8,283 bases of DNA from an uncultured Clostridia bacterium (GCA_946628455.1 CAMOWP010000081.1:1-8283); one strand, 5' to 3'. Counted from the first letter of the stretch, positions 1 to 5,894 are shown. Program-made: numbers and translations. The notes: a model not told the origin generated them from the letters alone.

Positions 1-52
1 AAAAGGTTATTTGATAATATTATTTAACATACATTTATGGAGGAAAATTAAA

Positions 53-295
53 ATGGCAGTAAAAATCAGACTTCGCAGAATGGGCGCTAAGAAGGCTCCT
101 TTCTACCGTGTAGTAGTAGCAGATTCAAGATATCCGCGTGACGGACGTTTCATCGAGGAGCTTGGAACCTATGACCCTATGAAGGACCCTGCAGAGGTTA
201 AAATCGATTCTGAAAAGGCTAAGAAGTGGCTCTCAAACGGCGCTCAGCCTACAGATACCGTTAAGGCAATCTTAAAAAAAGAAGGCATTCTTTAA
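53..295 (+). CDS. rpsP: 30S ribosomal protein S16
   Basis: This encodes an 80-residue S16, the small basic protein that binds 16S rRNA early in 30S assembly. The family hallmarks are visible: the MAVKIRLRRMGAKK amino end, the PFYRVVVADSR stretch (residues 16-26), the RDGRFIEELGTYDP block (29-42) and the GAQPTDTVKAIL carboxy end (63-74). Length is normal for the family. The start is the ATG at 53, because GGAGG at 39-43 sits nine bases upstream; an open frame continues upstream to 11 but its extra 14 residues do not look like S16. It opens the rpsP-khpA-rimM-trmD block. Its promoter lies left of the window or belongs to a preceding gene such as ffh (inference). Identification is close to certain. 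Confidence 0.98.
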   Translation: MAVKIRLRRMGAKKAPFYRVVVADSRYPRDGRFIEELGTYDPMKDPAEVKIDSEKAKKWLSNGAQPTDTVKAILKKEGIL

Positions 296-342
296 TTCTT
301 GTCTGAAGAATAATCGATAAGAATAAACAGGAGGTGTTTTCT

Positions 343-576
343 TTGGAGGAATTGTTGATATCTATCACAAAGGGTTTAGTAGATAACCCTGATAAGGTTT
401 CAGTTGATGTTGACGAACCTAACGAAGAAGGCGTAACGGTTTATCATCTCCACGTTGCAGACGGCGATATGGGACGCGTTATCGGTAAGCAGGGCAGAAT
501 TGCCAAGGCTATCCGCGTTGTTATGCGTGCAGCTGCAAACCGCAGAGATGCAAAAATATCAGTTGAAATAGACTAA
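343..576 (+). CDS. khpA: KhpA-type KH-domain RNA-binding protein
   Basis: A 77-residue single KH-domain protein of the KhpA/YlqC family, a small RNA-binding protein that in Firmicutes partners with KhpB and influences cell division, cell length and RNA metabolism (family knowledge). The nucleic-acid loop is clear as VIGKQGR at residues 46-52, with GKQG as the GxxG signature, followed by the helix IAKAIRVVMRAAA. The start is TTG at 343: a full AGGAGG at 329-334 lies eight bases before it. A GTG at 334 is in frame but overlaps the Shine-Dalgarno and can be dismissed. Position between rpsP and rimM is the usual one in Firmicutes. A terminator-like hairpin follows seven bases after the stop. Confidence 0.96.
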   Translation: MEELLISITKGLVDNPDKVSVDVDEPNEEGVTVYHLHVADGDMGRVIGKQGRIAKAIRVVMRAAANRRDAKISVEID

Positions 577-583
577 TCAATTG

Positions 584-610
584 CCCCCATTTTTATGGGG
601 GTTATTTGTT
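584..610 (+). terminator. Terminator-like hairpin between khpA and rimM
   Basis: CCCCCAT at 584-590 pairs perfectly with ATGGGGG at 595-601 around a TTTT loop, giving seven base pairs, five of them G-C. A T-rich but interrupted tract (TTATTTGTT, 602-610) follows. It lies between the khpA stop and the rimM start codon at 625. Because rimM and trmD have no visible promoter of their own, partial termination (attenuation) is more plausible than a full stop. This is an inference; the poor T-tract makes its strength uncertain. Confidence 0.5.
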
Positions 611-624
611 ATAAGGTAAATAAT

Positions 625-1134
625 ATGAAACAGTATTTAGAGCTTGGAAAAATCAATAATACCCATGGGCTCCGCGGAGAGCTTAAATTTGAGTATTGGT
701 GCGACGGCGTTGATTATCTGAAGCAGCTTGACAGAGTTTACCTTGACGATGAGGGCAAAACGGAGCTCAGGCTCATATCCGTTCGCCCGCAGAAGAATAT
801 TGCTATTATTAAGCTGGAGTCAATCGATACAATAGAAAAGGCTGAGGAGCTTAAGAATAAGCTTCTTTATTGCAACAGAGACGACGTTCAGCTTGATGAG
901 GATTCGTTTTATCTTGCGGATTTAATAGGCTGCTCGGTTGTTGACGCAGCAAGCGGCAAGGGCTACGGAACAGTTAAGGATATAATGAATTACGGCTCGT
1001 GCGATATTTATGACGTTGTTAAGGATAAAAAGCATTATCTCATCCCCGCAACGCCTGACGTTATTGAGGAAATTGACACAGAAAAGCAGCTTATTAGAAT
1101 TAACGCCCTGAAAGGACTTTTTGATGAGAATTGA
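625..1134 (+). CDS. rimM: Ribosome maturation factor RimM
   Basis: A 169-residue RimM, which binds S19 and helps mature the head of the 30S subunit near 16S helices 31 and 33b (family knowledge). The amino-terminal beta-barrel carries the signature GKINNTHGLRGELK at residues 8-21. The carboxy-terminal PRC barrel starts near residue 94 with SFYLADLIGCSVVD and ends with the typical LIPATPDVI and LKGLFDE stretches. Length is normal. The ATG at 625 is chosen because AAGGT at 613-617 lies seven bases upstream; an in-frame ATG at 595 falls inside the upstream hairpin and would add ten non-RimM residues. The end overlaps the trmD start by 11 bases, indicating translational coupling. Confidence 0.97.
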   Translation: MKQYLELGKINNTHGLRGELKFEYWCDGVDYLKQLDRVYLDDEGKTELRLISVRPQKNIAIIKLESIDTIEKAEELKNKLLYCNRDDVQLDEDSFYLADLIGCSVVDAASGKGYGTVKDIMNYGSCDIYDVVKDKKHYLIPATPDVIEEIDTEKQLIRINALKGLFDEN

Positions 1135-1861
1135 TATTATGACTCTTTTTCCCGATATGTGCAATTCCGTTCTCTCCGAAAGCATTATCGGAAGAGCGAG
1201 AGCGGCGGGGAAGGTTGAAATTAACAGCATTGATATCCGCGATTACACCGAGGATAAGCACAGGCGCGTTGACGATAAGCCTTACGGCGGCGGAATGGGT
1301 ATGGTAATGCAGGCGGAGCCGATATGGCAATGCTTTAATTCGCTGTGCGAAAAAATCGGCAAAACGCCGCATTTAATCTATATGACACCTCAGGGAAAAA
1401 CGCTCACTCAGCAGCGCGTCAAGGAGCTTGCAAAAATGGATAATATCGCGATTTTGTGCGGTCACTACGAGGGTATAGACGAGCGCGTTATCGAAGCGCT
1501 TGAGCCTGAAGAAATATCCGTGGGTGATTATGTTCTGACAGGCGGCGAGCTTCCCGCGCTGATTCTTGCTGACAGCGTTTCAAGAATGCTTGACGGCGTG
1601 CTGTCGGGCGAGGAGTGTTTCACGGAGGAAAGCCATTTCAATTCGCTTCTTGAATATCCTCAGTATACCCACCCGAGCGATTGGCGGGGAAGAGAGGTGC
1701 CTGAGGTGCTTCTTTCGGGCCACCACGAAAACGTCGATAAATGGCGCCGCGAGCAGTCTCTTAAAAGAACTGCCGAACGCCGCCCCGATATGCTCGAAAA
1801 AGCTGATTTGACAGATAAAGACAAAATGTATTTATCATCACTCGACTCAACCACAATATAG
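1124..1861 (+). CDS. trmD: tRNA (guanine-37-N1)-methyltransferase
   Basis: A 245-residue TrmD, the SPOUT enzyme that uses S-adenosylmethionine to make m1G37 in tRNAs and prevents +1 frameshifting. The trefoil-knot cofactor site is evident: YMTPQGKTL (86-94), LCGHYEGIDERV (111-122) and SVGDYVLTGGELPA (132-145). The amino end has MTLFPDM and the VDDKPYGGGMGM loop (49-60). The catalytic Arg is present at 154 (DSVSR). The position aligning with E. coli Asp169, the proposed general base, is Glu169 here (TEES). The tRNA-binding part contains LLSGHHENVDKWRREQSL. The start is ATG 1124, with AAAGGA at 1111-1116 seven bases upstream and inside rimM; a TTG just before it at 1121 is less suitable. No rplS follows, and no convincing terminator is seen. 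Confidence 0.97.
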   Translation: MRIDIMTLFPDMCNSVLSESIIGRARAAGKVEINSIDIRDYTEDKHRRVDDKPYGGGMGMVMQAEPIWQCFNSLCEKIGKTPHLIYMTPQGKTLTQQRVKELAKMDNIAILCGHYEGIDERVIEALEPEEISVGDYVLTGGELPALILADSVSRMLDGVLSGEECFTEESHFNSLLEYPQYTHPSDWRGREVPEVLLSGHHENVDKWRREQSLKRTAERRPDMLEKADLTDKDKMYLSSLDSTTI

Positions 1862-1946
1862 TGATTTTATTATGTTAAAATTGCACAAATATTAAGCTTG
1901 ATTTTTGTTGATAATTCATTACTCATACGAACTTTTGAAAAGACAG

Positions 1947-1974
1947 TTGACCTTTAAAAATAATTTGATATAAT
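1947..1974 (+). promoter_or_regulatory. Sigma-A promoter for the HPr gene
   Basis: TTGACC at 1947-1952 and a perfect TATAAT at 1969-1974 are separated by 16 bases. TG at 1966-1967 one base before the -10 forms an extended -10 element. The predicted transcript starts near 1981, leaving a leader of about 69 bases before the HPr start codon. Upstream sequence (1862-1946) is A/T rich and holds no recognisable gene. Confidence 0.85.
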
Positions 1975-1980
1975 ATAGCA

Positions 1981-2006
1981 AATAGTTAAATTAAGGTTTA
2001 ACTGTT
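1981..2006 (+). promoter_or_regulatory. Stem-loop at the predicted 5' end of the HPr mRNA
   Basis: AGTTAAA (1984-1990) pairs with TTTAACT (1997-2003) around the loop TTAAGG. Three further pairs, one of them G-U, extend it to 1981 and 2006. The predicted transcription start falls at the base of the stem, so the message would begin with this A/U-rich hairpin. Such 5' stems can protect mRNA from decay (general knowledge). The loop and right arm (AGGTT, 1994-1998) are also complementary to AACCT at 2018-2022, allowing an alternative fold. No known riboswitch was recognised. Confidence 0.45.
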
Positions 2007-2049
2007 AGTGTATCTATAACCTACATTTTGATCAGAGAGGTATTGGAAT

Positions 2050-2313
2050 ATGTTTGTAAAAGATGTAACTGTTGAAAATCAGGTAGGACTTCACGCTCGT
2101 CCCGCAACCTTCTTCATTCAGAAGGCAAACGAGTTCAAATCTTCTATTTGGGTTGAAAAGGAAGAAAGAAGAGTTAACGCAAAGTCGCTTTTAGGCGTTC
2201 TTTCTCTCGGCATTATGGGCGGAACCGAAATCAGAATTATCGCTGACGGTACTGACGAAGAGGAAGCAGTTAACGGTCTTGTTGCTCTTGTTAGAAGCGG
2301 CTTCAATGCATAA
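2050..2313 (+). CDS. ptsH: Phosphocarrier protein HPr
   Basis: An 87-residue HPr, the cytosolic phosphocarrier between Enzyme I and the sugar-specific Enzyme II proteins of the PTS. The active site is QVGLHARPAT with the phosphorylated histidine at residue 15. The Firmicute regulatory serine is at 46 in NAKSLLGVLSLGI, the site HPr kinase modifies so that HPr can act with CcpA in catabolite repression (family knowledge). Having His15 separates it from Crh, which lacks that histidine. The start ATG has GAGAGGT at 2035-2041 upstream. It forms its own transcription unit, with promoter and terminator, and no ptsI follows. Enzyme I must be encoded elsewhere if this is a true PTS component. Confidence 0.95.
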   Translation: MFVKDVTVENQVGLHARPATFFIQKANEFKSSIWVEKEERRVNAKSLLGVLSLGIMGGTEIRIIADGTDEEEAVNGLVALVRSGFNA

Positions 2314-2324
2314 TTAAAATAGTT

Positions 2325-2357
2325 AAGCGCAACCCGTTGGCTGCGCTTTATTTTTTT
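2325..2357 (+). terminator. Intrinsic terminator of the HPr gene
   Basis: AAGCGCA (2325-2331) pairs perfectly with TGCGCTT (2342-2348). The ten-base interior can add two G-C pairs (2333-2334 with 2339-2340). The stem is followed by TTTATTTTTTT through 2357. It begins 11 bases after the HPr stop, a textbook rho-independent terminator that makes HPr monocistronic. Confidence 0.9.
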
Positions 2358-2375
2358 GCTTTAATATGGTATAAT
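2347..2375 (+). promoter_or_regulatory. Candidate extended -10 promoter for uvrC
   Basis: TATAAT at 2370-2375 is preceded by TGG (2367-2369), an extended -10. The -35 position (TTTATT, 2347-2352, 17-base spacer) is poor and lies in the T-tract of the HPr terminator. A start near 2382 would give uvrC a leader of only about 16 bases, consisting essentially of its Shine-Dalgarno. The -10 is convincing; the overall promoter is moderately supported. Confidence 0.55.
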
Positions 2376-2397
2376 AAAAAAGAAAGGAGGGATTGCC

Positions 2398-4218
2398 TTG
2401 ACTGAAAAGGAGCTCAGAAAAAAAGCAATGGCGCTGCCGCTGAATCCGGGCGTCTATATTATGAAAAACAAGGATAAAAAGATAATATATATCGGCAAGG
2501 CAAAGGCGCTTAAAAACCGCGTTTCCTCCTATTTCGGAAGCCATTCAAACCACTCGCTCAAGGTAATCAGAATGGTTGGAAATGTTGACGATTTTGACTA
2601 TATCCTCTGTGACACCGAGTTTGAAGCTCTCGTGCTGGAATGCTCGCTTATCAAGCAGCATATGCCTAAATATAATATCCTTCTTAAGGACGATAAGGGA
2701 TATAACTATATCAAGGTCACAAAGGGCGAATTCCCGAGAATAAAAGAGTGCTACAGAATGGACGATGAAAACGCCGAATACATCGGTCCTTTTATCTCAA
2801 ATTTCTCTGTAAAAAAAGCTGTTGAGGAAACGCTGAGAATATATAAACTGCCTGACTGCAATAAAAAATTTCCCCGTGATTACGGAAAAAGCCGCCCCTG
2901 CCTTAACGGCTTTATGGGGCTTTGCTCCTCACCCTGCAGCGGGCGAATCTCAAAAGAGGAATATCAGCAAAACGTAAAGGACGCCGTTGCGTTTTTGAAG
3001 GGCGGAAGCGCTAAGGCAGTAAAGGATATGACCGAGAAAATGCAGCAGTATTCCGAGGAGCTTGAATTTGAAAAAGCTGCAAAGCTGCGCGACAGAATCA
3101 AGGCGATTAAAAACCTTGAGGAAAAGCAGAAGGTCGTTTCAATAAACGTTCCCGAGGAGGACGTTTTCGCGCTTGTAAATTCAAACAAAAAAGCCTGCTT
3201 TGACGTTATCCGCTTTAAAAACGGCAGGCTGACAGACAGCGAGCACTGGCTGATTGACAGCGTTGACAACCTTCCCGAAGCGCGCTTTGAGCTGATTGAA
3301 AGATACTATTCAATGCGCGATAACATTCCTTCAAGAATAGCTGTTGACGGTGAGATTGAAGAGGAGGAGCTGCTTCGGGAATATCTTGAAAGCAAGCGCG
3401 GCAAGAGAGTTGAGTTTATTCATCCTCAGAAGGGTGAGCACCTGGCTATCGTTAACATGTGCATTAAAAATGCAAACGAGCACCTTGCTCAGCAGCAGGG
3501 AAGGCTCGGCAAGGAAATGGCTGCCCTTGAGGAACTTGGAAAGTTGCTTGGACTTCCAAAGCCTCCCGAATATATTGAGAGCTACGATATATCCCACACC
3601 TTCGGCGCTGATAACGTTGCGGGTATGGTTGTGTTCCATAACGGCAGACCGATGAAAAAAGCATATAAGCGCTTTTCAATCAAGGGCTTTGACGGTCAGA
3701 ACGACGTAGGCTCAATGAACGAGGTGCTTACAAGGCGCTTTAAGCATTACTATGAGGACGACGAGGACAGCACCTTTAAAATTCTTCCCGACCTTATCCT
3801 GCTTGACGGCGGCGAGCCGCAGGTCAACGCTGTGCTTCCCGTTATCAGGGCAATGGAGCTTGACGTTCCCGTTTTCGGTATGGTCAAGGATTCAAAGCAC
3901 AGAACGCGCGCAATCGCCTTTGACGGCGGCGAAATAACCATAAATTCTCACAGAGCGGTATTTACTCTTGTTTCAACTATTCAGGAGGAGGTACACCGCT
4001 TCGCGATAACCTATCATCATAAAAAGCACCGGAAATCGAGCTTCTCCTCAAGCCTGACCAAGATTGAAGGCATAGGCGAAAAGAAGGCGAAGGCGCTTCT
4101 TAAGGAGTTTAAAACAATTTCAAAAATAAAGGAGGCGAGCGTGCAGGAGCTCTCCTCTGTTAAGGGAATAAATGAAAAGGACGCTGAAAAAATCCGCGAA
4201 TTTTATTCCAATTTGTAA
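2398..4218 (+). CDS. uvrC: Excinuclease ABC subunit C (UvrC)
   Basis: A 606-residue UvrC, the nuclease that makes both incisions around a lesion handed over by UvrA/UvrB. Domains in order: the GIY-YIG nuclease (about 14-95, PGVYIM and IIYIGKAKALKNRVSSYF) for the 3' cut; four cysteines at 154, 168, 176 and 180, matching the spacing of the reported iron-sulfur site of E. coli UvrC; a UVR motif (about 211-246) that contacts UvrB; the RNase H-like nuclease for the 5' cut with Asp397 (YDISH), Asp436 (NDVGSM), Asp470 (LLDGGEPQ) and His533 (EEVHRFAITYH); and tandem helix-hairpin-helix motifs (about 552-602). All key residues are present. The start is TTG 2398, seven bases after AAGGAGG (2384-2390). 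No terminator is seen after the stop. Confidence 0.98.
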   Translation: MTEKELRKKAMALPLNPGVYIMKNKDKKIIYIGKAKALKNRVSSYFGSHSNHSLKVIRMVGNVDDFDYILCDTEFEALVLECSLIKQHMPKYNILLKDDKGYNYIKVTKGEFPRIKECYRMDDENAEYIGPFISNFSVKKAVEETLRIYKLPDCNKKFPRDYGKSRPCLNGFMGLCSSPCSGRISKEEYQQNVKDAVAFLKGGSAKAVKDMTEKMQQYSEELEFEKAAKLRDRIKAIKNLEEKQKVVSINVPEEDVFALVNSNKKACFDVIRFKNGRLTDSEHWLIDSVDNLPEARFELIERYYSMRDNIPSRIAVDGEIEEEELLREYLESKRGKRVEFIHPQKGEHLAIVNMCIKNANEHLAQQQGRLGKEMAALEELGKLLGLPKPPEYIESYDISHTFGADNVAGMVVFHNGRPMKKAYKRFSIKGFDGQNDVGSMNEVLTRRFKHYYEDDEDSTFKILPDLILLDGGEPQVNAVLPVIRAMELDVPVFGMVKDSKHRTRAIAFDGGEITINSHRAVFTLVSTIQEEVHRFAITYHHKKHRKSSFSSSLTKIEGIGEKKAKALLKEFKTISKIKEASVQELSSVKGINEKDAEKIREFYSNL

Positions 4219-4234
4219 AATGTGTAATTTATTC

Positions 4235-4263
4235 TTGACTAACTCAATTTCTGTCTGTATAAT
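4235..4263 (+). promoter_or_regulatory. Consensus sigma-A promoter for rsmD-coaD operon
   Basis: TTGACT at 4235-4240, a 17-base spacer and TATAAT at 4258-4263 form a near-ideal promoter. Transcription should start near 4270, about 27 bases before the rsmD start codon. It drives rsmD, coaD and the coiled-coil gene, which are packed without other promoters. Confidence 0.9.
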
Positions 4264-4275
4264 ATTATACGTATA
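4257..4275. repeat. Overlapping perfect palindromes over the rsmD -10 and start site
   Basis: GTATAATATTATAC (4257-4270) is a perfect 14-base palindrome that contains the -10, so TATAAT can be read on both strands. TATACGTATA (4266-4275) is a second perfect palindrome overlapping it and covering the predicted transcription start. They could form a symmetric -10 that permits antisense initiation, or an operator; A/T-rich coincidence is also possible. Confidence 0.5.
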
Positions 4276-4296
4276 AAAGTATTTACGGAGAAAGCT

Positions 4297-4836
4297 ATGC
4301 GCGTTATAACAGGCTCGGCAAGGGGCAGAAACTTAATAACTCTTCAGGGTGAAGAGATAACAAGGCCAACCTCGCAGAGCACAAAGGAGGCGCTGTTCAG
4401 CTCAATTCAGTTTGAGCTTGAGGGAAAGCAGGTGCTTGATTTATTTGCGGGCTGCGGCCAGCTTGGGATTGAAGCGCTCTCCCGCGGAGCACGCTTTTGC
4501 ACCTTTGTTGAAAATAACAGAAGCGCGTATAAAATTGTAGAAGAGAACATTAAATCGTGCAAAATGGAGGATGTTTCCTCGCTCGTTTTCAGCGACGCGG
4601 AATCCTTTCTTTCAAGGCGCGGAGCATATGATATCGCTTTCCTTGACCCTCCGTATAATAAGGGCTTGATTGAGAGCTGCCTCGCCAAGCTCACTTTAAA
4701 GATGAATGAGGACGGCGTGATTATCTGTGAAACCGCAAGGGACGAAATGCTTCCCGAGGCTGTTAACGGCTGGGAGGTTTCCCGAAGCAGAAATTACGGA
4801 AAATCAAAGCTGACCTACTACAGAAAAGGAAACTGA
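4297..4836 (+). CDS. rsmD: 16S rRNA (guanine-966-N2)-methyltransferase RsmD
   Basis: A 179-residue Rossmann-fold methyltransferase of the RsmD family, which methylates G966 of 16S rRNA in the assembled 30S P-site region using S-adenosylmethionine. It begins with the family signature MRVITGSARGRNL and RPTSQSTKEALFSSI (23-37). The cofactor-binding motif I is VLDLFAGCGQLGIEALSRGA (46-65), followed by the acidic VENN (71-74). The catalytic motif IV is FLDPPY (115-120). Length is typical. ATG 4297 is preceded by GGAG at 4287-4290. It is first in an operon with coaD, which starts four bases after its stop; the rsmD-coaD pairing is very common in bacteria and supports both calls. Confidence 0.97.
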   Translation: MRVITGSARGRNLITLQGEEITRPTSQSTKEALFSSIQFELEGKQVLDLFAGCGQLGIEALSRGARFCTFVENNRSAYKIVEENIKSCKMEDVSSLVFSDAESFLSRRGAYDIAFLDPPYNKGLIESCLAKLTLKMNEDGVIICETARDEMLPEAVNGWEVSRSRNYGKSKLTYYRKGN

Positions 4837-4840
4837 ATAT

Positions 4841-5332
4841 ATGAAAATCGCAATTTGCCCGGGTAGCTTTGACCCAGTAACGTTAGGGCATTTGGATATA
4901 ATTGAGCGTGCTGCCGATATCTTTGATAAGGTGATAGTGGTCGTTGCAAGCAACCGAAGCAAAAAAACGAGCTTCACAACCGAAGAGAGAATGGAGCTTA
5001 TCAATCGGTGCATCAAAGCTGATAACGTCAGCGTTGATACTGACGACGGTCTGCTTGTCGATTACGCAAAGAGAAAGGGAGCCGTTGCGATAGTTAAGGG
5101 ACTTCGCGCTATGTCAGACTTCGATTATGAATTCCAGCAGGCACTTACCAACAAATCCCTTTATCCTGAATGTGAAACAGTCTTTCTGACTGCGAGAGGG
5201 GAGAATATGTTCCTCTCATCAAGCATGGTTAAAGAGGTTTGCTCCCTTGGAGGAGACATCAGCTCGTTCGTACCCGAAAAAATAAAAGAAGATATTTATA
5301 AAAGATGCAAAGGAGATAACAATTATGACTAA
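4841..5332 (+). CDS. coaD: Phosphopantetheine adenylyltransferase
   Basis: A 163-residue CoaD, which transfers AMP from ATP to 4'-phosphopantetheine to make dephospho-CoA, the penultimate step of coenzyme A synthesis. The nucleotidyltransferase signature is at the amino end: CPGSFDPVTLGHLDII (6-21), with TLGH (14-17) as the (T/H)xGH motif. KGLRAMSDFDYEFQ (86-99) forms the substrate pocket, and the second nucleotide motif is FLSSSMVKEV (124-133). Length matches the family. ATG 4841 has AAAAGGA at 4824-4830, inside the rsmD end. The last eight bases overlap the next gene, whose Shine-Dalgarno (AAAGGAG, 5309-5315) lies inside coaD. Confidence 0.97.
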   Translation: MKIAICPGSFDPVTLGHLDIIERAADIFDKVIVVVASNRSKKTSFTTEERMELINRCIKADNVSVDTDDGLLVDYAKRKGAVAIVKGLRAMSDFDYEFQQALTNKSLYPECETVFLTARGENMFLSSSMVKEVCSLGGDISSFVPEKIKEDIYKRCKGDNNYD

Positions 5333-5885
5333 CACTGATATTTTACTTGAAGATCTTGAAGACGTTCTTGACGACGCGTCATCAATTCCGCTTTCGAAAA
5401 AGAGTGCAGTAGATGTTGAAAAGATTAAAACTATCATTGAGGATATAAGGCTTAACACACCTCAGGAAACAAGACAGGCTAAGGCTATCGTTGATTCAAG
5501 AAACACTATTCTTGAGGAAGCTAAGAAGGAAGCAGCTGAGATTATAAAGAAGGCTGAGGCTGAAGCAAGAGACCTTATCGCAAGAGACGAGATTACAAAG
5601 AGAGCTCAGGCGGAAGCAACTGAGATTATCTCAAAGGCTAACGAGCAGGGCAGGCAGATGGTTGAGGAAGCTCAGAATCAGGCTTCCGACATCCTCGGAA
5701 ACGCAACAACTCAGGCTAATGAGATGGTAACCTCTGCAAAGAATAAGTCAAGAGAAATGCTTACAGCTGTTAATAATTATGCTGACGATACTCTTCTGGC
5801 TATCGACGACGCGCTTTATAAGGCTCTTACAGACGTTCGCCGTATCCGCGACGGTATCTCGGACGTTCAGAATAAAAACAGATAA
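5325..5885 (+). CDS. Hendecad coiled-coil protein, SepIVA/V-ATPase-H-like
   Basis: A 186-residue protein without signal peptide, membrane segment or catalytic motif. Residues 1-50 form a small module (LEDLEDVLDDASSIPLS, then helical VEKIKTIIEDIRL and PQE). Residues 64-157 are an Ala/Glu/Lys-rich helix built on an 11-residue repeat: Ala at repeat position 3 and mostly Ala at 7, with an aliphatic pair at 10-11. Repeats span 64-74, 75-85, then six extra residues (86-91), then six more repeats from 92 to 157; an amphipathic tail follows. Relatives are often annotated as V-type ATPase subunit H or F0 subunit b-like. No other ATPase gene is nearby, so that name probably reflects coiled-coil similarity. 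The amino module and helix resemble mycobacterial SepIVA, a septation factor, as I recall it. It overlaps coaD by eight bases and is probably co-translated. Function is unproven. Confidence 0.9.
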   Translation: MTNTDILLEDLEDVLDDASSIPLSKKSAVDVEKIKTIIEDIRLNTPQETRQAKAIVDSRNTILEEAKKEAAEIIKKAEAEARDLIARDEITKRAQAEATEIISKANEQGRQMVEEAQNQASDILGNATTQANEMVTSAKNKSREMLTAVNNYADDTLLAIDDALYKALTDVRRIRDGISDVQNKNR

Positions 5886-5894
5886 TTAACCTGA

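Noticed and set aside
11..39. Possible promoter directly upstream of rpsP (TTGATA at 11-16)
   Set aside because: No acceptable -10 lies at the right distance; the real promoter is probably left of the window.
295..311. Small inverted repeat ATTCTT-GTCTG-AAGAAT after rpsP
   Set aside because: Only six A/U-rich pairs with one G-C and no T-tract; too weak to call a terminator.
1837..1874. ATCACT/AGTGAT pairing at the trmD stop followed by TTTTATTAT, as a trmD terminator
   Set aside because: Six pairs across a 17-base loop with a broken T-run; not stable enough to support a terminator call.
3344..3655. A 103-codon plus-strand frame within uvrC
   Set aside because: It lies wholly inside the conserved uvrC reading frame and lacks a credible start or family resemblance.
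5325..5885. Calling the coiled-coil gene a true V-type or F-type ATPase subunit
   Set aside because: No other ATPase subunit gene is nearby, and alanine-rich coiled coils attract this label through composition; only the repeat architecture is shared.
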